A DNA stretch of 15,651 nucleotides from positions 1 to 15,651 of the forward strand of contig JAEWIG010000132.1 of NCBI GenBank assembly GCA_023387295.1, given 5' to 3'. Below, piece by piece: positions 1 through 6,343 of this stretch. The translations under genes and the position numbers were made by a program. The stretch comes from Bacillota bacterium. GTDB lineage: Bacteria; Bacillota; Bacilli; Bacillales; Cytobacillaceae. The number at the start of each line of letters is the position of its first letter. Within the stretch, counting starts at the first letter, position 1. The notes beneath the pieces were generated by a model, which saw only the letters and a list, made by a program, of their open reading frames with translations, had not been told where the DNA came from and did not search any database.

Positions 1-232
1 CATCTGGATCACGAAAAGCCTCATGCAAATCCTCAACCCGCTTTTCAACTGAGGAACTAAAAAATTCATCATGCTCGCTCATACTCGTGTTTTTTCCAAA
101 CGTAACTGTAAATCCAAGGTTATTTAAACGTTCTATCGCGATTTCAATTTGCTTTTCTTTTACTATTGCTATACTTCTTGATGGGGCAATGACCCTTATT
201 TGATCTCCTGGTTTTAAGCGTTCTGCAATCAT
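1..232 (-). CDS. S66-family peptidase (LD-carboxypeptidase / MccF-like), 5' part only
   Basis: The first 77 codons of a minus-strand gene are present; the rest lies beyond the left window edge. The start is an ATG at 232 with AAGAGGAG about 8 nt upstream. The protein begins MIAERLKPGDQIRVIAPSRS, and the 'L-x-PGD-x-I-x-VIAPS' opening is the usual N-terminus of peptidase family S66. That family covers cytoplasmic LD-carboxypeptidases, which trim the terminal D-Ala from murein tetrapeptides, and MccF-type proteins, which cleave microcin C-like peptide adenylates. No signal peptide is visible, consistent with a cytosolic enzyme. The catalytic Ser, Glu and His lie in the missing part, so the two subfamilies cannot be separated here. 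The family call is fairly secure; the substrate is not. Confidence 0.75.
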   Translation of the reverse strand, partial: MIAERLKPGDQIRVIAPSRSIAIVKEKQIEIAIERLNNLGFTVTFGKNTSMSEHDEFFSSSVEKRVEDLHEAFRDPD

Positions 233-335
233 TATTTGTTTTCTCCTCTTATATTTTTAGTTTTACAGCTTTAGACAATTAACAATATTTTACTAGATTT
301 CTGACTTGAGTAAAAGAAGAGAACCATATTAATAG

Positions 336-366
336 AAAAAAGACTGTCCTTTGCAGAAGACAGTCT
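336..366 (-). terminator. Intrinsic terminator of the YjcZ-like gene
   Basis: A perfect 8-bp stem (AGACTGTC with GACAGTCT, 10-nt loop, 341-366) is followed on the minus strand by six T residues. It lies 21 nt after the stop codon of the small gene at 387-551 and separates it from the S66 peptidase gene. Confidence 0.85.
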
Positions 367-386
367 ACTGTAGAATATTCATGTTA

Positions 387-551
387 TCAAAAACCGATAC
401 AGCTTGCGCCTATAATGATTAACAAAATAAATAGAACTACGATTAAAGCAAAGCCACCAGAAAACCCGCAGCCATGACCACCCACTGCTGGATAGCCGTA
501 TCCTGGATAACCGTGTCCTGGATAACACGGATCACAACCATATCCATACAT
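387..551 (-). CDS. YjcZ-family small sporulation membrane protein, 54 aa
   Basis: This 54-residue ORF starts at ATG 551, nine nt after GAGGAG; an in-frame ATG at 557 is too close to the ribosome binding site. The N-terminal half is rich in Gly, Tyr and Pro (MYGYGCDPCYPGHGYPGYGY) with four Cys overall. The C-terminal half is one hydrophobic segment containing GFALIVVLFILLIIIGAS. This layout, and the GFALIVVLFILLI core in particular, is the signature of the tiny YjcZ-type transmembrane proteins found in several copies in Bacillus and linked to spores. The family's molecular role is not established. The gene stands alone, with its own terminator and a sigma-K-like promoter at 592-619, so expression in the late mother cell is inferred. 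The frame is short but the family match is strong. Confidence 0.9.
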   Translation of the reverse strand: MYGYGCDPCYPGHGYPGYGYPAVGGHGCGFSGGFALIVVLFILLIIIGASCIGF

Positions 552-591
552 GTTCATTCACTCCTCACTTTTTTTGGGGCATTTTCCATAT

Positions 592-619
592 TAACTTATG
601 TGATAGGTGCTTGGCCTGT
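592..619 (-). promoter_or_regulatory. Candidate sigma-K promoter of the YjcZ-like gene
   Basis: On the minus strand the sequence reads AC, exactly 17 nt, then CATAAGTTA, ending 41 nt before the ATG at 551. This fits the sigma-K consensus (AC, 16-17 nt, CATAnnnTA) and suits a spore-associated gene. The same -10 nonamer with the same spacing precedes the DUF4397 gene at 3272. Confidence 0.65.
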
Positions 620-690
620 ACGGGTTTTCGCCTATATTTATAGAAAAACGTCGACATTTCTTTATCCAAAGACAAGTAAATCCAATAATT

Positions 691-1134
691 CTATTTATTT
701 TTATTATTAAACAATGAAAGAAATTCCCCGTAGCCTTCATCCTCTAACTTTTCCTTAGGGATAAAGCGAAGTGCTGCTGAATTTATACAATAGCGTAATC
801 CTGTAGGACCTGGTCCATCAGTAAATACATGACCGAGGTGAGAATCTGCCGTTTTACTTCTCACTTCTGTTCGTATCATAAAATGACTTGTATCCTTTTT
901 CTCGAGAATTTCATCCGCTTCAATTGGTTTTGTAAAGCTTGGCCAACCACAGCCAGCATCATATTTATCTTGAGAACTAAATAGTGGTTTTCCTGAAACA
1001 ATATCAATATAGAGACCTTCGGTAAATTCATTCCAGTATTCATTTTGAAATGGTGGTTCAGTTCCATTATTTTGAGTTACATGATATTGCATATCATTTA
1101 GTCTTTTTCTTAATTCATTTTTATTTTCCGTCAT
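691..1134 (-). CDS. msrB: Peptide-methionine (R)-S-oxide reductase MsrB, 147 aa
   Basis: MsrB reduces methionine-R-sulfoxide in damaged proteins in the cytoplasm and is recharged by thioredoxin. The start is set at ATG 1134, preceded by GGTGGG, giving MTENKNELRK and the usual length of about 145 aa; longer in-frame extensions lie inside msrA. Cys62 lies in GCGWPSF, HLGHVF is at 99-104, and the catalytic Cys116 lies in LRYCINSAALRF. Only these two Cys are present, so the zinc-binding CxxC pairs of many MsrB proteins are absent. In that zinc-free type, Cys62 should resolve the disulfide formed with Cys116. The first 14 nt overlap the end of msrA, which points to translational coupling. In B. 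subtilis the msrA-msrB pair is under the Spx oxidative stress regulator. Confidence 0.97.
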   Translation of the reverse strand: MTENKNELRKRLNDMQYHVTQNNGTEPPFQNEYWNEFTEGLYIDIVSGKPLFSSQDKYDAGCGWPSFTKPIEADEILEKKDTSHFMIRTEVRSKTADSHLGHVFTDGPGPTGLRYCINSAALRFIPKEKLEDEGYGEFLSLFNNKNK

Positions 1135-1669
1135 TTTTCCCACCCCAATATGCGTTAATAAATGCCTCTCTGCCAGAACCTTTTCGATACGCTTCATACC
1201 TTATCGGATTTTTCTTGTAATAATGTTGGTGATAATCTTCAGCTGCATAAAACGGTCCTGCCGGTAAAATTTTTGTAGCAATTTCCTGTTTAAATGGACC
1301 ATTATTTTGTAAATTTCTCTTCGACTGTTCAGCAAGCTGTTTTTGGTCTTCATTATGATAAAAAATTACCGTTTCGTAAGATTGACCACGATCATAGAAC
1401 TGTCCACCAGAATCAGTAGGATCAATTTGCTTCCAATACAGCTCCAATAATTTTTCATATGAAAATACCTTTGGATCGAATGTAATTTGAACAGCTTCAT
1501 AATGCCCTGTTGTCTCTGAACAAACCTCCTCATAGGTTGGATTTTCCTTCATTCCACCCGTATATCCAGACACAACCTTCTTGATTCCATGTAGCTCATC
1601 AAACGGCTTTACCATACACCAAAAGCAGCCACCTGCGAACGTAGCTAATTCATATTTATTTTCTTCCAT
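1121..1669 (-). CDS. msrA: Peptide-methionine (S)-S-oxide reductase MsrA, 182 aa
   Basis: MsrA reduces methionine-S-sulfoxide and complements the R-specific MsrB encoded just downstream. The start is placed at ATG 1669, five nt after AGGTGG. An in-frame GTG at 1678 lies inside that ribosome binding site and is unlikely to be used. The catalytic motif GGCFWC spans residues 13-18, with Cys15 as nucleophile. It is followed by the family signatures VVSGYTGG and EAVQITFDP, and near the C-terminus by AAEDYHQHYYKKNP. The length is normal for the family. The gene leads the msrA-msrB pair, and a possible sigma-A promoter sits just upstream at 1719-1747. Confidence 0.97.
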   Translation of the reverse strand: MEENKYELATFAGGCFWCMVKPFDELHGIKKVVSGYTGGMKENPTYEEVCSETTGHYEAVQITFDPKVFSYEKLLELYWKQIDPTDSGGQFYDRGQSYETVIFYHNEDQKQLAEQSKRNLQNNGPFKQEIATKILPAGPFYAAEDYHQHYYKKNPIRYEAYRKGSGREAFINAYWGGKNDGK

Positions 1670-1718
1670 AATTTCCACCTCATTTATTTATATTTCCCCA
1701 TTTACTACCTTACTAATA

Positions 1719-1747
1719 AGAATAAAGCTAATCACGAATAGTTGCAA
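1719..1747 (-). promoter_or_regulatory. Possible sigma-A promoter of msrA-msrB
   Basis: The minus strand shows TTGCAA, a 17-nt spacer and TATTCT, each hexamer matching the consensus at four of six positions. It lies about 50 nt upstream of the msrA start and touches the T-run of the preceding gene's terminator. Spacing is ideal but the hexamers are weak. Confidence 0.4.
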
Positions 1748-1796
1748 AAAAAAGACCTCGTTTGGAAAATCCATTAAATTTTTCCCAAAGAGGTCT
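1746..1796 (-). terminator. Intrinsic terminator of the rsgA-like gene
   Basis: A long stem (AGACCTC-g-TTTGG pairing with CCAAA-GAGGTCT, one bulged base, 1753-1796) is followed on the minus strand by eight T residues. It lies 24 nt after the GTPase stop codon and insulates the GTPase gene from msrA-msrB. Confidence 0.85.
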
Positions 1797-1819
1797 GATG
1801 CAATAGTATATAAGTGCTC

Positions 1820-2881
1820 TTACATTTTTTTCGTTTTCTTCACACTAGTGGTAATATTCTTCCACCGTTTTTTCTCATCTGCCTGTGCTCGTTTATCTTG
1901 CTTCCTATCTAAATAGGCTAATTCTTTAAGGAGCTTTTTATAATTGGCAAGTCGACTTTCATCAAGTACTCCGGATTGGACAGCCGCACTTACAGCACAG
2001 CCAGGCTCTTTATGATGACTGCAGTCTCTAAATTTACATTCACTAGCCAATGTTTCAATGTCTGAAAAACTCTCCGCCAAGCCATTTTCACTGTCCCACA
2101 GCTGCAGCTCTCTCATTCCAGGTGTATCAATTAACGTCGTCCCACCTGGAAGGAGAACTAACTCCCGATGTGTAGTTGTATGTCTGCCTTTATCATCACC
2201 TAGCCGAATATCCTGAACCTTTTGCTTTTCCTCCCCTAACAGGAAGTTCGTCAATGTTGATTTTCCCACCCCTGACGAACCTAATAATGCAACTGTTTTC
2301 CCAGGTAAAAGATATGGCTGTAGTTCTTCGATTCCACGTTCTTCTAGCACACTGATGGTCACAACGGGAACGCCCATTGCAACACTGTCTATTTGTAAAA
2401 GTTTTTGAGGTAAACTCTCGCATAGGTCTGCCTTAGTTAAAACAATGACAGGATTAGCCCCACTTTCCCACGCTAGCAGTAAATACCTTTCTATTCGTCG
2501 TAAATTTAAATCCTCATTGAGGGAATTAACAAGGAAAATGTTATCCACATTAGCGGCAACAATTTGCTCCTCTGTATTTAGTCCGGCAACCTTTCGAGAA
2601 AACTTGCTTTTTCGGGGCAATACTGCTTGAATTGTTCCTCTCTGTTCATCTGTCCTAGCTTTTAGAACAACCCAATCCCCGACAGCGGGAAAATCCTCTC
2701 TCGTTTCTGCTAGAAAGGCAAACTTTCCGGAAACCTCACATAAAAGCTCTCCCTCTTCTGTCCAAACACGATACATTTTTTTGTGTTCTAGAGCTACCCT
2801 ACCAACGGAGTAGCCTTCTGTTTTATAAATGGTAAACTTTTCTTCAAAAAAATTATTAAAACCTAATGTTTGTAAATTCAA
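1820..2881 (-). CDS. rsgA: Ribosome small-subunit maturation GTPase RsgA (YjeQ type), 353 aa, probable TTG start
   Basis: RsgA is a circularly permuted GTPase that binds the 30S subunit late in its assembly. The order seen is an N-terminal OB-fold (about 25-95), then G4 LTKADL (148-153), the P-loop GSSGVGKST (201-209), GRHTTTHREL, G3 DTPG (252-255), and the zinc knuckle Cys282, Cys287, His289, Cys295. A lysine-rich tail closes the protein. I place the start at TTG 2881, giving MNLQTLGFNNFF: GGAGG lies 8 nt before it, whereas the in-frame ATG at 2896 has no ribosome binding site and would contain that GGAGG itself. At 353 aa it matches the longer YjeQ-type members rather than the roughly 300-aa YloQ of B. 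subtilis, so a second RsgA may exist elsewhere in the genome. Confidence 0.93.
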   Translation of the reverse strand: MNLQTLGFNNFFEEKFTIYKTEGYSVGRVALEHKKMYRVWTEEGELLCEVSGKFAFLAETREDFPAVGDWVVLKARTDEQRGTIQAVLPRKSKFSRKVAGLNTEEQIVAANVDNIFLVNSLNEDLNLRRIERYLLLAWESGANPVIVLTKADLCESLPQKLLQIDSVAMGVPVVTISVLEERGIEELQPYLLPGKTVALLGSSGVGKSTLTNFLLGEEKQKVQDIRLGDDKGRHTTTHRELVLLPGGTTLIDTPGMRELQLWDSENGLAESFSDIETLASECKFRDCSHHKEPGCAVSAAVQSGVLDESRLANYKKLLKELAYLDRKQDKRAQADEKKRWKNITTSVKKTKKM

Positions 2882-2978
2882 TATGATATCCTCCATGCTT
2901 ATAAGAAATCTGTATGCGCTACTGCGCAGAAGCTAAGCAAATTCCTAACTTCTTAAATTGATTTTCTTTTTCAAAAGT

Positions 2979-3010
2979 AAAAAAACCATAGGCTCCACAG
3001 CCCATGGTTT
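2979..3010 (-). terminator. Intrinsic terminator of the small unit at 3044-3115
   Basis: The stem AAACCAT-x-GGCT / AGCC-x-ATGGTTT (one mismatch, 4-nt loop, 2983-3010) is followed on the minus strand by seven T residues. It ends a transcript that starts between this point and about 3145, because the next minus-strand gene upstream is beyond 4190 and has its own terminator. Confidence 0.8.
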
Positions 3011-3043
3011 AATAAGCATAGAAAAATAGTCATTCCTACATCA

Positions 3044-3115
3044 TTAAACGGCTTTTAATTGGGCTGTGCAAAGAAATTCTACAATTAATGAACGAACAAT
3101 TAATAATATCTCCAT
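3044..3115 (-). CDS. Candidate small protein of 23 aa (possibly a small RNA instead)
   Basis: The ORF encodes MEILLIVRSLIVEFLCTAQL followed by KAV. An AAGG-c-GGGTGA sequence, close to a full ribosome binding site, ends 6 nt before the ATG. A sigma-A-like promoter (3150-3178) and a strong terminator (2979-3010) bracket the frame, so a monocistronic transcript of about 165 nt is expected. The peptide is largely hydrophobic with one Cys and would probably contact the membrane. I do not recognise its family. Alternatives are a regulatory RNA in which the frame is incidental, or a leader peptide; the terminator before the downstream GTPase gene leaves room for the latter. Confidence 0.5.
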   Translation of the reverse strand: MEILLIVRSLIVEFLCTAQLKAV

Positions 3116-3149
3116 TACACTTCACCCGCCTTCCGTTTACTATTTTCTA

Positions 3150-3178
3150 ATTATATGGAATAAGTAGCCAAAAGTAAA
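3150..3178 (-). promoter_or_regulatory. Sigma-A-like promoter of the small unit
   Basis: The minus strand has TTTACT, a 17-nt spacer and a perfect TATAAT. The -35 matches the consensus at four of six positions. Transcription would start near 3143, about 28 nt before the small ORF's ATG. Confidence 0.6.
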
Positions 3179-3211
3179 GCATTTCCGAAAATTTTCATTA
3201 CATATCGTGAC

Positions 3212-3239
3212 ACCAACCTAGATAGACTCGCATAAGTTA
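3212..3239 (+). promoter_or_regulatory. Candidate sigma-K promoter of the DUF4397 gene
   Basis: The plus strand reads cACc, with AC at 3212-3213, then 17 nt and CATAAGTTA (3231-3239). This is a full match to the sigma-K pattern mACm-N17-CATAnnnTA. It ends 32 nt before the ATG at 3272. The -10 is identical to that of the YjcZ-like gene. Confidence 0.65.
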
Positions 3240-3271
3240 TTGAAGTATATGATCTAGAAGGAGCGAGGGGT

Positions 3272-4033
3272 ATGTCTATAAATCCAAATCATCATGACTA
3301 CTTTCGTGTTGCAGAAATGTACGACTCATTAGCAAGCTATTATAAATATGTAGACCCAAATAAATATATTGCATATTATCAAAGGCATTTGCAATATATA
3401 AACATGGCAACCCATTCCATGCACAATTTTGAGCTACAAGAGCAACAAAGAATGGCCGCCCAGCAGGCGAAGGTACGTTTTGTTCATGCATCATATAACG
3501 CTTCAAATGTTGATGTGTATATTAATGGTATAAGAGTATTAAAGGATTTCGCCAATAAAGATGTAAGTAACTATTTAGCTCTATCTGCAGGAAAATATCA
3601 AATTGATGTCTATCCAGCAGGAAATATGGTATCAACTGTATTAAGTAGAAAAATCATTGTTGAACAAGGAAAAGTATATTCATTTTTTATTACTGGGGAG
3701 GTTAAAAATGTAAAGTGGCTAGCACTAGAGGATGACTATCGAATACCTAGAGGAGAAACAAAAGTAAGGTTTGTTCATCTTTCTCACGATGCGCCACCTG
3801 TTGACATCGCTGTAAAAAATAGAGATGTTTTATTCTCCGCTCTAGCCTTCAGAAAGAATACAGATTATCTTGTCCTCTCACCAATGACAGTTGATTTAGA
3901 AGCAAGAATTGCTGGCACAAATGACATTGCTCTCTCCATTCCACAAGTTCAGTTAATGCCAAACAAGGTATATTCAATCTTAATTGTTGGTCCTGCTTCA
4001 AATGAGCAAAAATTAGAAGCGGTTATCATTTAA
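3272..4033 (+). CDS. DUF4397 two-repeat protein, probable spore-surface component, 253 aa
   Basis: The start ATG 3272 follows GAAGGAG by 8 nt. Residues 1-66 are rich in Tyr, His and Gln (SLASYYKYVDPNKYIAYYQR). Two copies of a beta-rich repeat follow. The first, about 67-160, opens KVRFVHASYNASNVDVYING; the second, about 164-253, opens KVRFVHLSHDAPPVDIAVKN. 'VRFVHxSxxAxxVD' is the hallmark of DUF4397 domains, which usually occur in surface or secreted proteins. There is no signal peptide or membrane segment. Absence of a signal, a Tyr-rich N-terminus and a sigma-K-like promoter together suggest a protein made in the mother cell and placed on the spore coat or outer crust; that role is inference. 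The gene is monocistronic and ends at the hairpin element at 4045-4174. Confidence 0.85.
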   Translation: MSINPNHHDYFRVAEMYDSLASYYKYVDPNKYIAYYQRHLQYINMATHSMHNFELQEQQRMAAQQAKVRFVHASYNASNVDVYINGIRVLKDFANKDVSNYLALSAGKYQIDVYPAGNMVSTVLSRKIIVEQGKVYSFFITGEVKNVKWLALEDDYRIPRGETKVRFVHLSHDAPPVDIAVKNRDVLFSALAFRKNTDYLVLSPMTVDLEARIAGTNDIALSIPQVQLMPNKVYSILIVGPASNEQKLEAVII

Positions 4034-4044
4034 TCTAGTTGATG

Positions 4045-4174
4045 TAAAAAAAGAGCTGTCCAATAAGTGCCTGGGTCTCTCCTCACAACACAAAATATAG
4101 AGAAGCTTTATTTGCTTTTCAACTATATAAAGTGTTGGAGGTGCCAGGCTCATCGTTTCGGACAGCCCCTTTTC
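4045..4174. repeat. 130-nt imperfect inverted repeat, MITE-like or bidirectional terminator
   Basis: Nested complementary arms fold almost the whole segment. GCTGTCC (4055-4061) pairs with GGACAGC (4160-4166), and GCCTGG (4069-4074) with CCAGGC (4144-4149). Further in are CCTC-ac-AACAC with GTGTTGGAGG, then ATATAG with CTATAT, and a GAGAAGC/GCTTTTC tip with one mismatch. Seven T residues follow on the minus strand and CCCCTTTT on the plus strand, so it can end both the DUF4397 transcript and ypmS. At 130 nt it is far longer than a normal terminator and resembles dispersed intergenic repeats in Bacillaceae. No second copy lies in the window. Confidence 0.7.
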
Positions 4175-4189
4175 TTGAGATTGGATAAT

Positions 4190-4771
4190 CTATTTTACTG
4201 GAACCATTAAAGTAAAGCGAATATCGTCATCCTTTAAATTAAACTCATCGACCTTTACTTTGATATCGCTTTTTATATTCATTGACTGCAAAGAAACATA
4301 AATTTTTTCTTCACTTGGTTGAATTAACACCCATTTTGGGAGCTGATAGAGGTCATTGATCAATTTCAAGACGTAGGATACAGGTAATTGAAGTTGACCA
4401 ACTGAAATTGATTTCTGTTCCAGCACGATATCACCATTTTCCAATGCAATTGGCGCAAAGGTAAGTTTTAATTGGACACTTTTACTGAAAACGGGAATGG
4501 AGCCGTATAATTCAACCTCCTCATCTAAGATGATTTTATAATCAAATGATCCTGTTAATCCTTCTTTATCTAGATAATGATTTATTATTTGATTTAAGTT
4601 TTTCTTATCAGTTTGAATCTTTAAAGGTGCGTAGTTATCTTGTTCTAAATTAGTTGTGAAATATTTTTCATCTCCATTTGGGAGGTTAATCAATACGAAT
4701 AGTAAAATAATAATAATCGCGTTGATTCCTAATAAGAGAAAAAACAACTTTTTCCACTTATTTGCTATCAT
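4190..4771 (-). CDS. ypmS: YpmS family (DUF2140) membrane-anchored protein, 193 aa
   Basis: One N-terminal transmembrane helix (about residues 9-31, LFFLLLGINAIIIILLFVLI) anchors an extracytoplasmic domain. That domain contains YLDKEGLTGSFDYKIILDEE, ELYGSIPVFSKSVQL and a C-terminal FTLMVPVK. This arrangement and its position after ypmR match B. subtilis YpmS, whose function is unknown. The ATG at 4771 overlaps the TGA of ypmR in an ATGA, with GAGGAG 8 nt upstream, so the two are translationally coupled. The pairing with an SGNH hydrolase lipoprotein suggests a joint role at the outer membrane face or the wall; this is inference from gene order. Confidence 0.9.
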   Translation of the reverse strand: MIANKWKKLFFLLLGINAIIIILLFVLINLPNGDEKYFTTNLEQDNYAPLKIQTDKKNLNQIINHYLDKEGLTGSFDYKIILDEEVELYGSIPVFSKSVQLKLTFAPIALENGDIVLEQKSISVGQLQLPVSYVLKLINDLYQLPKWVLIQPSEEKIYVSLQSMNIKSDIKVKVDEFNLKDDDIRFTLMVPVK

Positions 4772-5607
4772 CGTACATTCTCCTCGGTTTCTGCTCGATA
4801 TGTTGGAATAACAGCCTGATTAAACACATCATCGATTAATGTGTCATGAACACGATTGGCTATTAATTCATATCCTTTATCATTCGGATGAAAATTATCT
4901 GCATAGAGGAGTTGCTCTCCTCCTTCAAGAAAAATATCCTCAACCTGTACAAAATACGTTTCCGGAAATTGAGCTAATACATTTTTACTAGTTAGATTCC
5001 AGTCATCAATAATTTCATTAAATTCACTAATATTTGCAAACCATGAATTAAAAGGATTATATAGTCCAACTAATACAACTATACTATTTGGATTTTCTTC
5101 TCGTATCTTTTTCATCATATTCATTAAATTTTTCTCATATACTTTTTTCTGCTTTTCAAAAGCTGAGACATTTAGATTCGTAAAATTTTCACGAACAACT
5201 TTCATCACATCATTTCCACCAATTGTGATAATAACAATCTCAGCATCTTTAATAGCAGTTTTCACTTCACTTGAACCAAGCTTTTTTAAAAGCTGATCAG
5301 ATCTGTTGCCCTTTACACCGAAATTATGAATATTGGCATCCTTGATCCCTTTATCCATTTCCAGCATTTCCTCTAGGTAAGGAATATATCCTCCTCTTTG
5401 TGTACTATCACCAATACCTTCAGTTAATGAATCACCTACAGAAACGATGTTGATTTCTTTAGGGATAAATTCAGGAGGCAGTTCCTTTTTTACCGTCAAT
5501 CCTAGCTGTTTAAACTGATTTAAATTCATTTGATTTGTGGAGGAATTACTACTACATGAAACGAATAAGAAAGTAGTGAGTATCAAAATAGGCACGATTA
5601 TTCTCAT
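4768..5607 (-). CDS. ypmR: YpmR-like SGNH/GDSL hydrolase lipoprotein, 279 aa
   Basis: The N-terminus MRIIVPILILTTFLFVSC is a lipoprotein signal with Cys18 as the likely lipidated residue; Phe at the -3 position is less common than Leu. The SGNH blocks are in order: block I SVGDSLTEG with nucleophile Ser60, block II GVKGNRSDQLL with Gly100, block III TIGGNDVM with Asn132, and block V DNFHPNDKGYELIA with Asp237 and His240. A complete catalytic set is therefore present for an extracytoplasmic lipase, acyl-esterase or deacetylase; the substrate is unknown. The start ATG 5607 has GGGGTGA just upstream. Its end overlaps ypmS by 4 nt. A terminator lies between ypmQ and this gene, so it may be only partly transcribed with ypmQ. 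Confidence 0.93.
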   Translation of the reverse strand: MRIIVPILILTTFLFVSCSSNSSTNQMNLNQFKQLGLTVKKELPPEFIPKEINIVSVGDSLTEGIGDSTQRGGYIPYLEEMLEMDKGIKDANIHNFGVKGNRSDQLLKKLGSSEVKTAIKDAEIVIITIGGNDVMKVVRENFTNLNVSAFEKQKKVYEKNLMNMMKKIREENPNSIVVLVGLYNPFNSWFANISEFNEIIDDWNLTSKNVLAQFPETYFVQVEDIFLEGGEQLLYADNFHPNDKGYELIANRVHDTLIDDVFNQAVIPTYRAETEENVR

Positions 5608-5631
5608 TTATTCACCCCATCTTTTTTGAAG

Positions 5632-5657
5632 AAAAAATAGACCTAGTTAGGTCTATT
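5632..5657 (-). terminator. Terminator or attenuator overlapping the ypmQ stop codon
   Basis: A perfect 10-bp palindromic stem (AATAGACCTA with TAGGTCTATT, 5636-5657) is followed by six T residues on the minus strand. It includes the ypmQ stop codon. It should limit read-through from ypmQ into ypmR-ypmS. Confidence 0.75.
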
Positions 5658-6231
5658 GTAATGTTTTGATATCTTTTATTATTTCCTCAAAAGGAATATC
5701 AGCTAGACCTGGATAATACTTCACAATTATTCCTTCTTGGTTAATTAAATAAAAATATGTTTGATGAACAACTTGGTCATCATTTTTTGGCTTTTTAACG
5801 ATCGTTTTGAAATTACTCATCGCAAAGCTTTCAATCTTTTCTTGCTCATAACCAGTTAGAAAATACCAATTACTCATATCTGCATTATACTGTTTTCCAT
5901 ACTCGGTTAATACTTCTGGTGTGTCAACGGTTGGATCGACACTAAAAGAAACAAATTCAATATTATCAATTTTTTCTTCTTTGACCATATTTTGCAATTT
6001 AGTCATATTTGCTGTCATCGGCATACAAACAGTTTCACAATTTGTAAAAATAAAATCAGCCACCCAAACCTTTCCTTTAAGATCAGCTAATCCAAATGAC
6101 TGATTATCTTGATTCTTAAAAGTAAAATCTTCAATTGGCCAGTTTTTTGCATCTTTTATTTCTCCTGTGCCACAAGCCGAGAGCAATAGTATAGATAATA
6201 TTGATATAATAGCCACAAGCCGAAGTTTCAT
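5653..6231 (-). CDS. ypmQ: SCO1/SenC-family copper chaperone lipoprotein (YpmQ), 192 aa
   Basis: SCO proteins deliver copper to, or keep reduced, the CuA centre of cytochrome c oxidase on the outer membrane face; B. subtilis YpmQ (BsSCO) does this for the CtaC subunit. The lipoprotein signal ends in LLLSAC with Cys20. The thioredoxin-like fold carries the copper ligands Cys65 and Cys69 in FTNCETVCMPM and the distal His156 in VVHQTYFYLI. The segment FVSFSVDPTVDTPEVLTEYG also fits the family, and the length is typical. The ATG at 6231 has GAGGAG about 12 nt upstream, a rather long spacing. It heads ypmQ-ypmR-ypmS, in the gene order I recall from B. subtilis. Confidence 0.95.
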   Translation of the reverse strand: MKLRLVAIISILSILLLSACGTGEIKDAKNWPIEDFTFKNQDNQSFGLADLKGKVWVADFIFTNCETVCMPMTANMTKLQNMVKEEKIDNIEFVSFSVDPTVDTPEVLTEYGKQYNADMSNWYFLTGYEQEKIESFAMSNFKTIVKKPKNDDQVVHQTYFYLINQEGIIVKYYPGLADIPFEEIIKDIKTLQ

Positions 6232-6269
6232 TTTTCTTATCCGCTCCTCTACATGTACGAACTTTATTC

Positions 6270-6282
6270 TAGCAGACTGCTA
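6270..6282. promoter_or_regulatory. 13-bp inverted repeat upstream of ypmQ
   Basis: TAGCAG-a-CTGCTA is a perfect inverted repeat with 6-bp arms, 39 nt upstream of the ypmQ start. It could be an operator, but no matching regulator is identified and the arms are short. Confidence 0.25.
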
Positions 6283-6343
6283 ACAAAGTTAAAAGATAAA
6301 TGTATCAAAATGTTGTGAACGGTAAGAATATTATTTGTGATTT

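Larger units (their letters stand above)
2882..3271. other. 390-nt intergenic region holding a small transcription unit and two divergent promoters
   Basis: No long gene lies here. Next to the rsgA-like gene is a small inverted repeat, TGCGC-tact-GCGCA in plus-strand notation (2915-2928), of unknown function. It is followed by a minus-strand terminator (2979-3010), a 23-codon ORF (3044-3115), its sigma-A-like promoter (3150-3178), and a plus-strand sigma-K-like promoter (3212-3239) for the DUF4397 gene. I saw no clear promoter for the GTPase gene. Confidence 0.6.

Noticed and set aside
474..710. Plus-strand open frame of 78 codons
   Set aside because: It lies antisense to the YjcZ-like gene and its promoter, has repetitive Trp/Ile/Thr content that mirrors the Gly-Tyr-Pro codons of the other strand, and has no ribosome binding site.
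876..1067. Minus-strand frame of 63 codons
   Set aside because: It is an out-of-frame shadow inside msrB.
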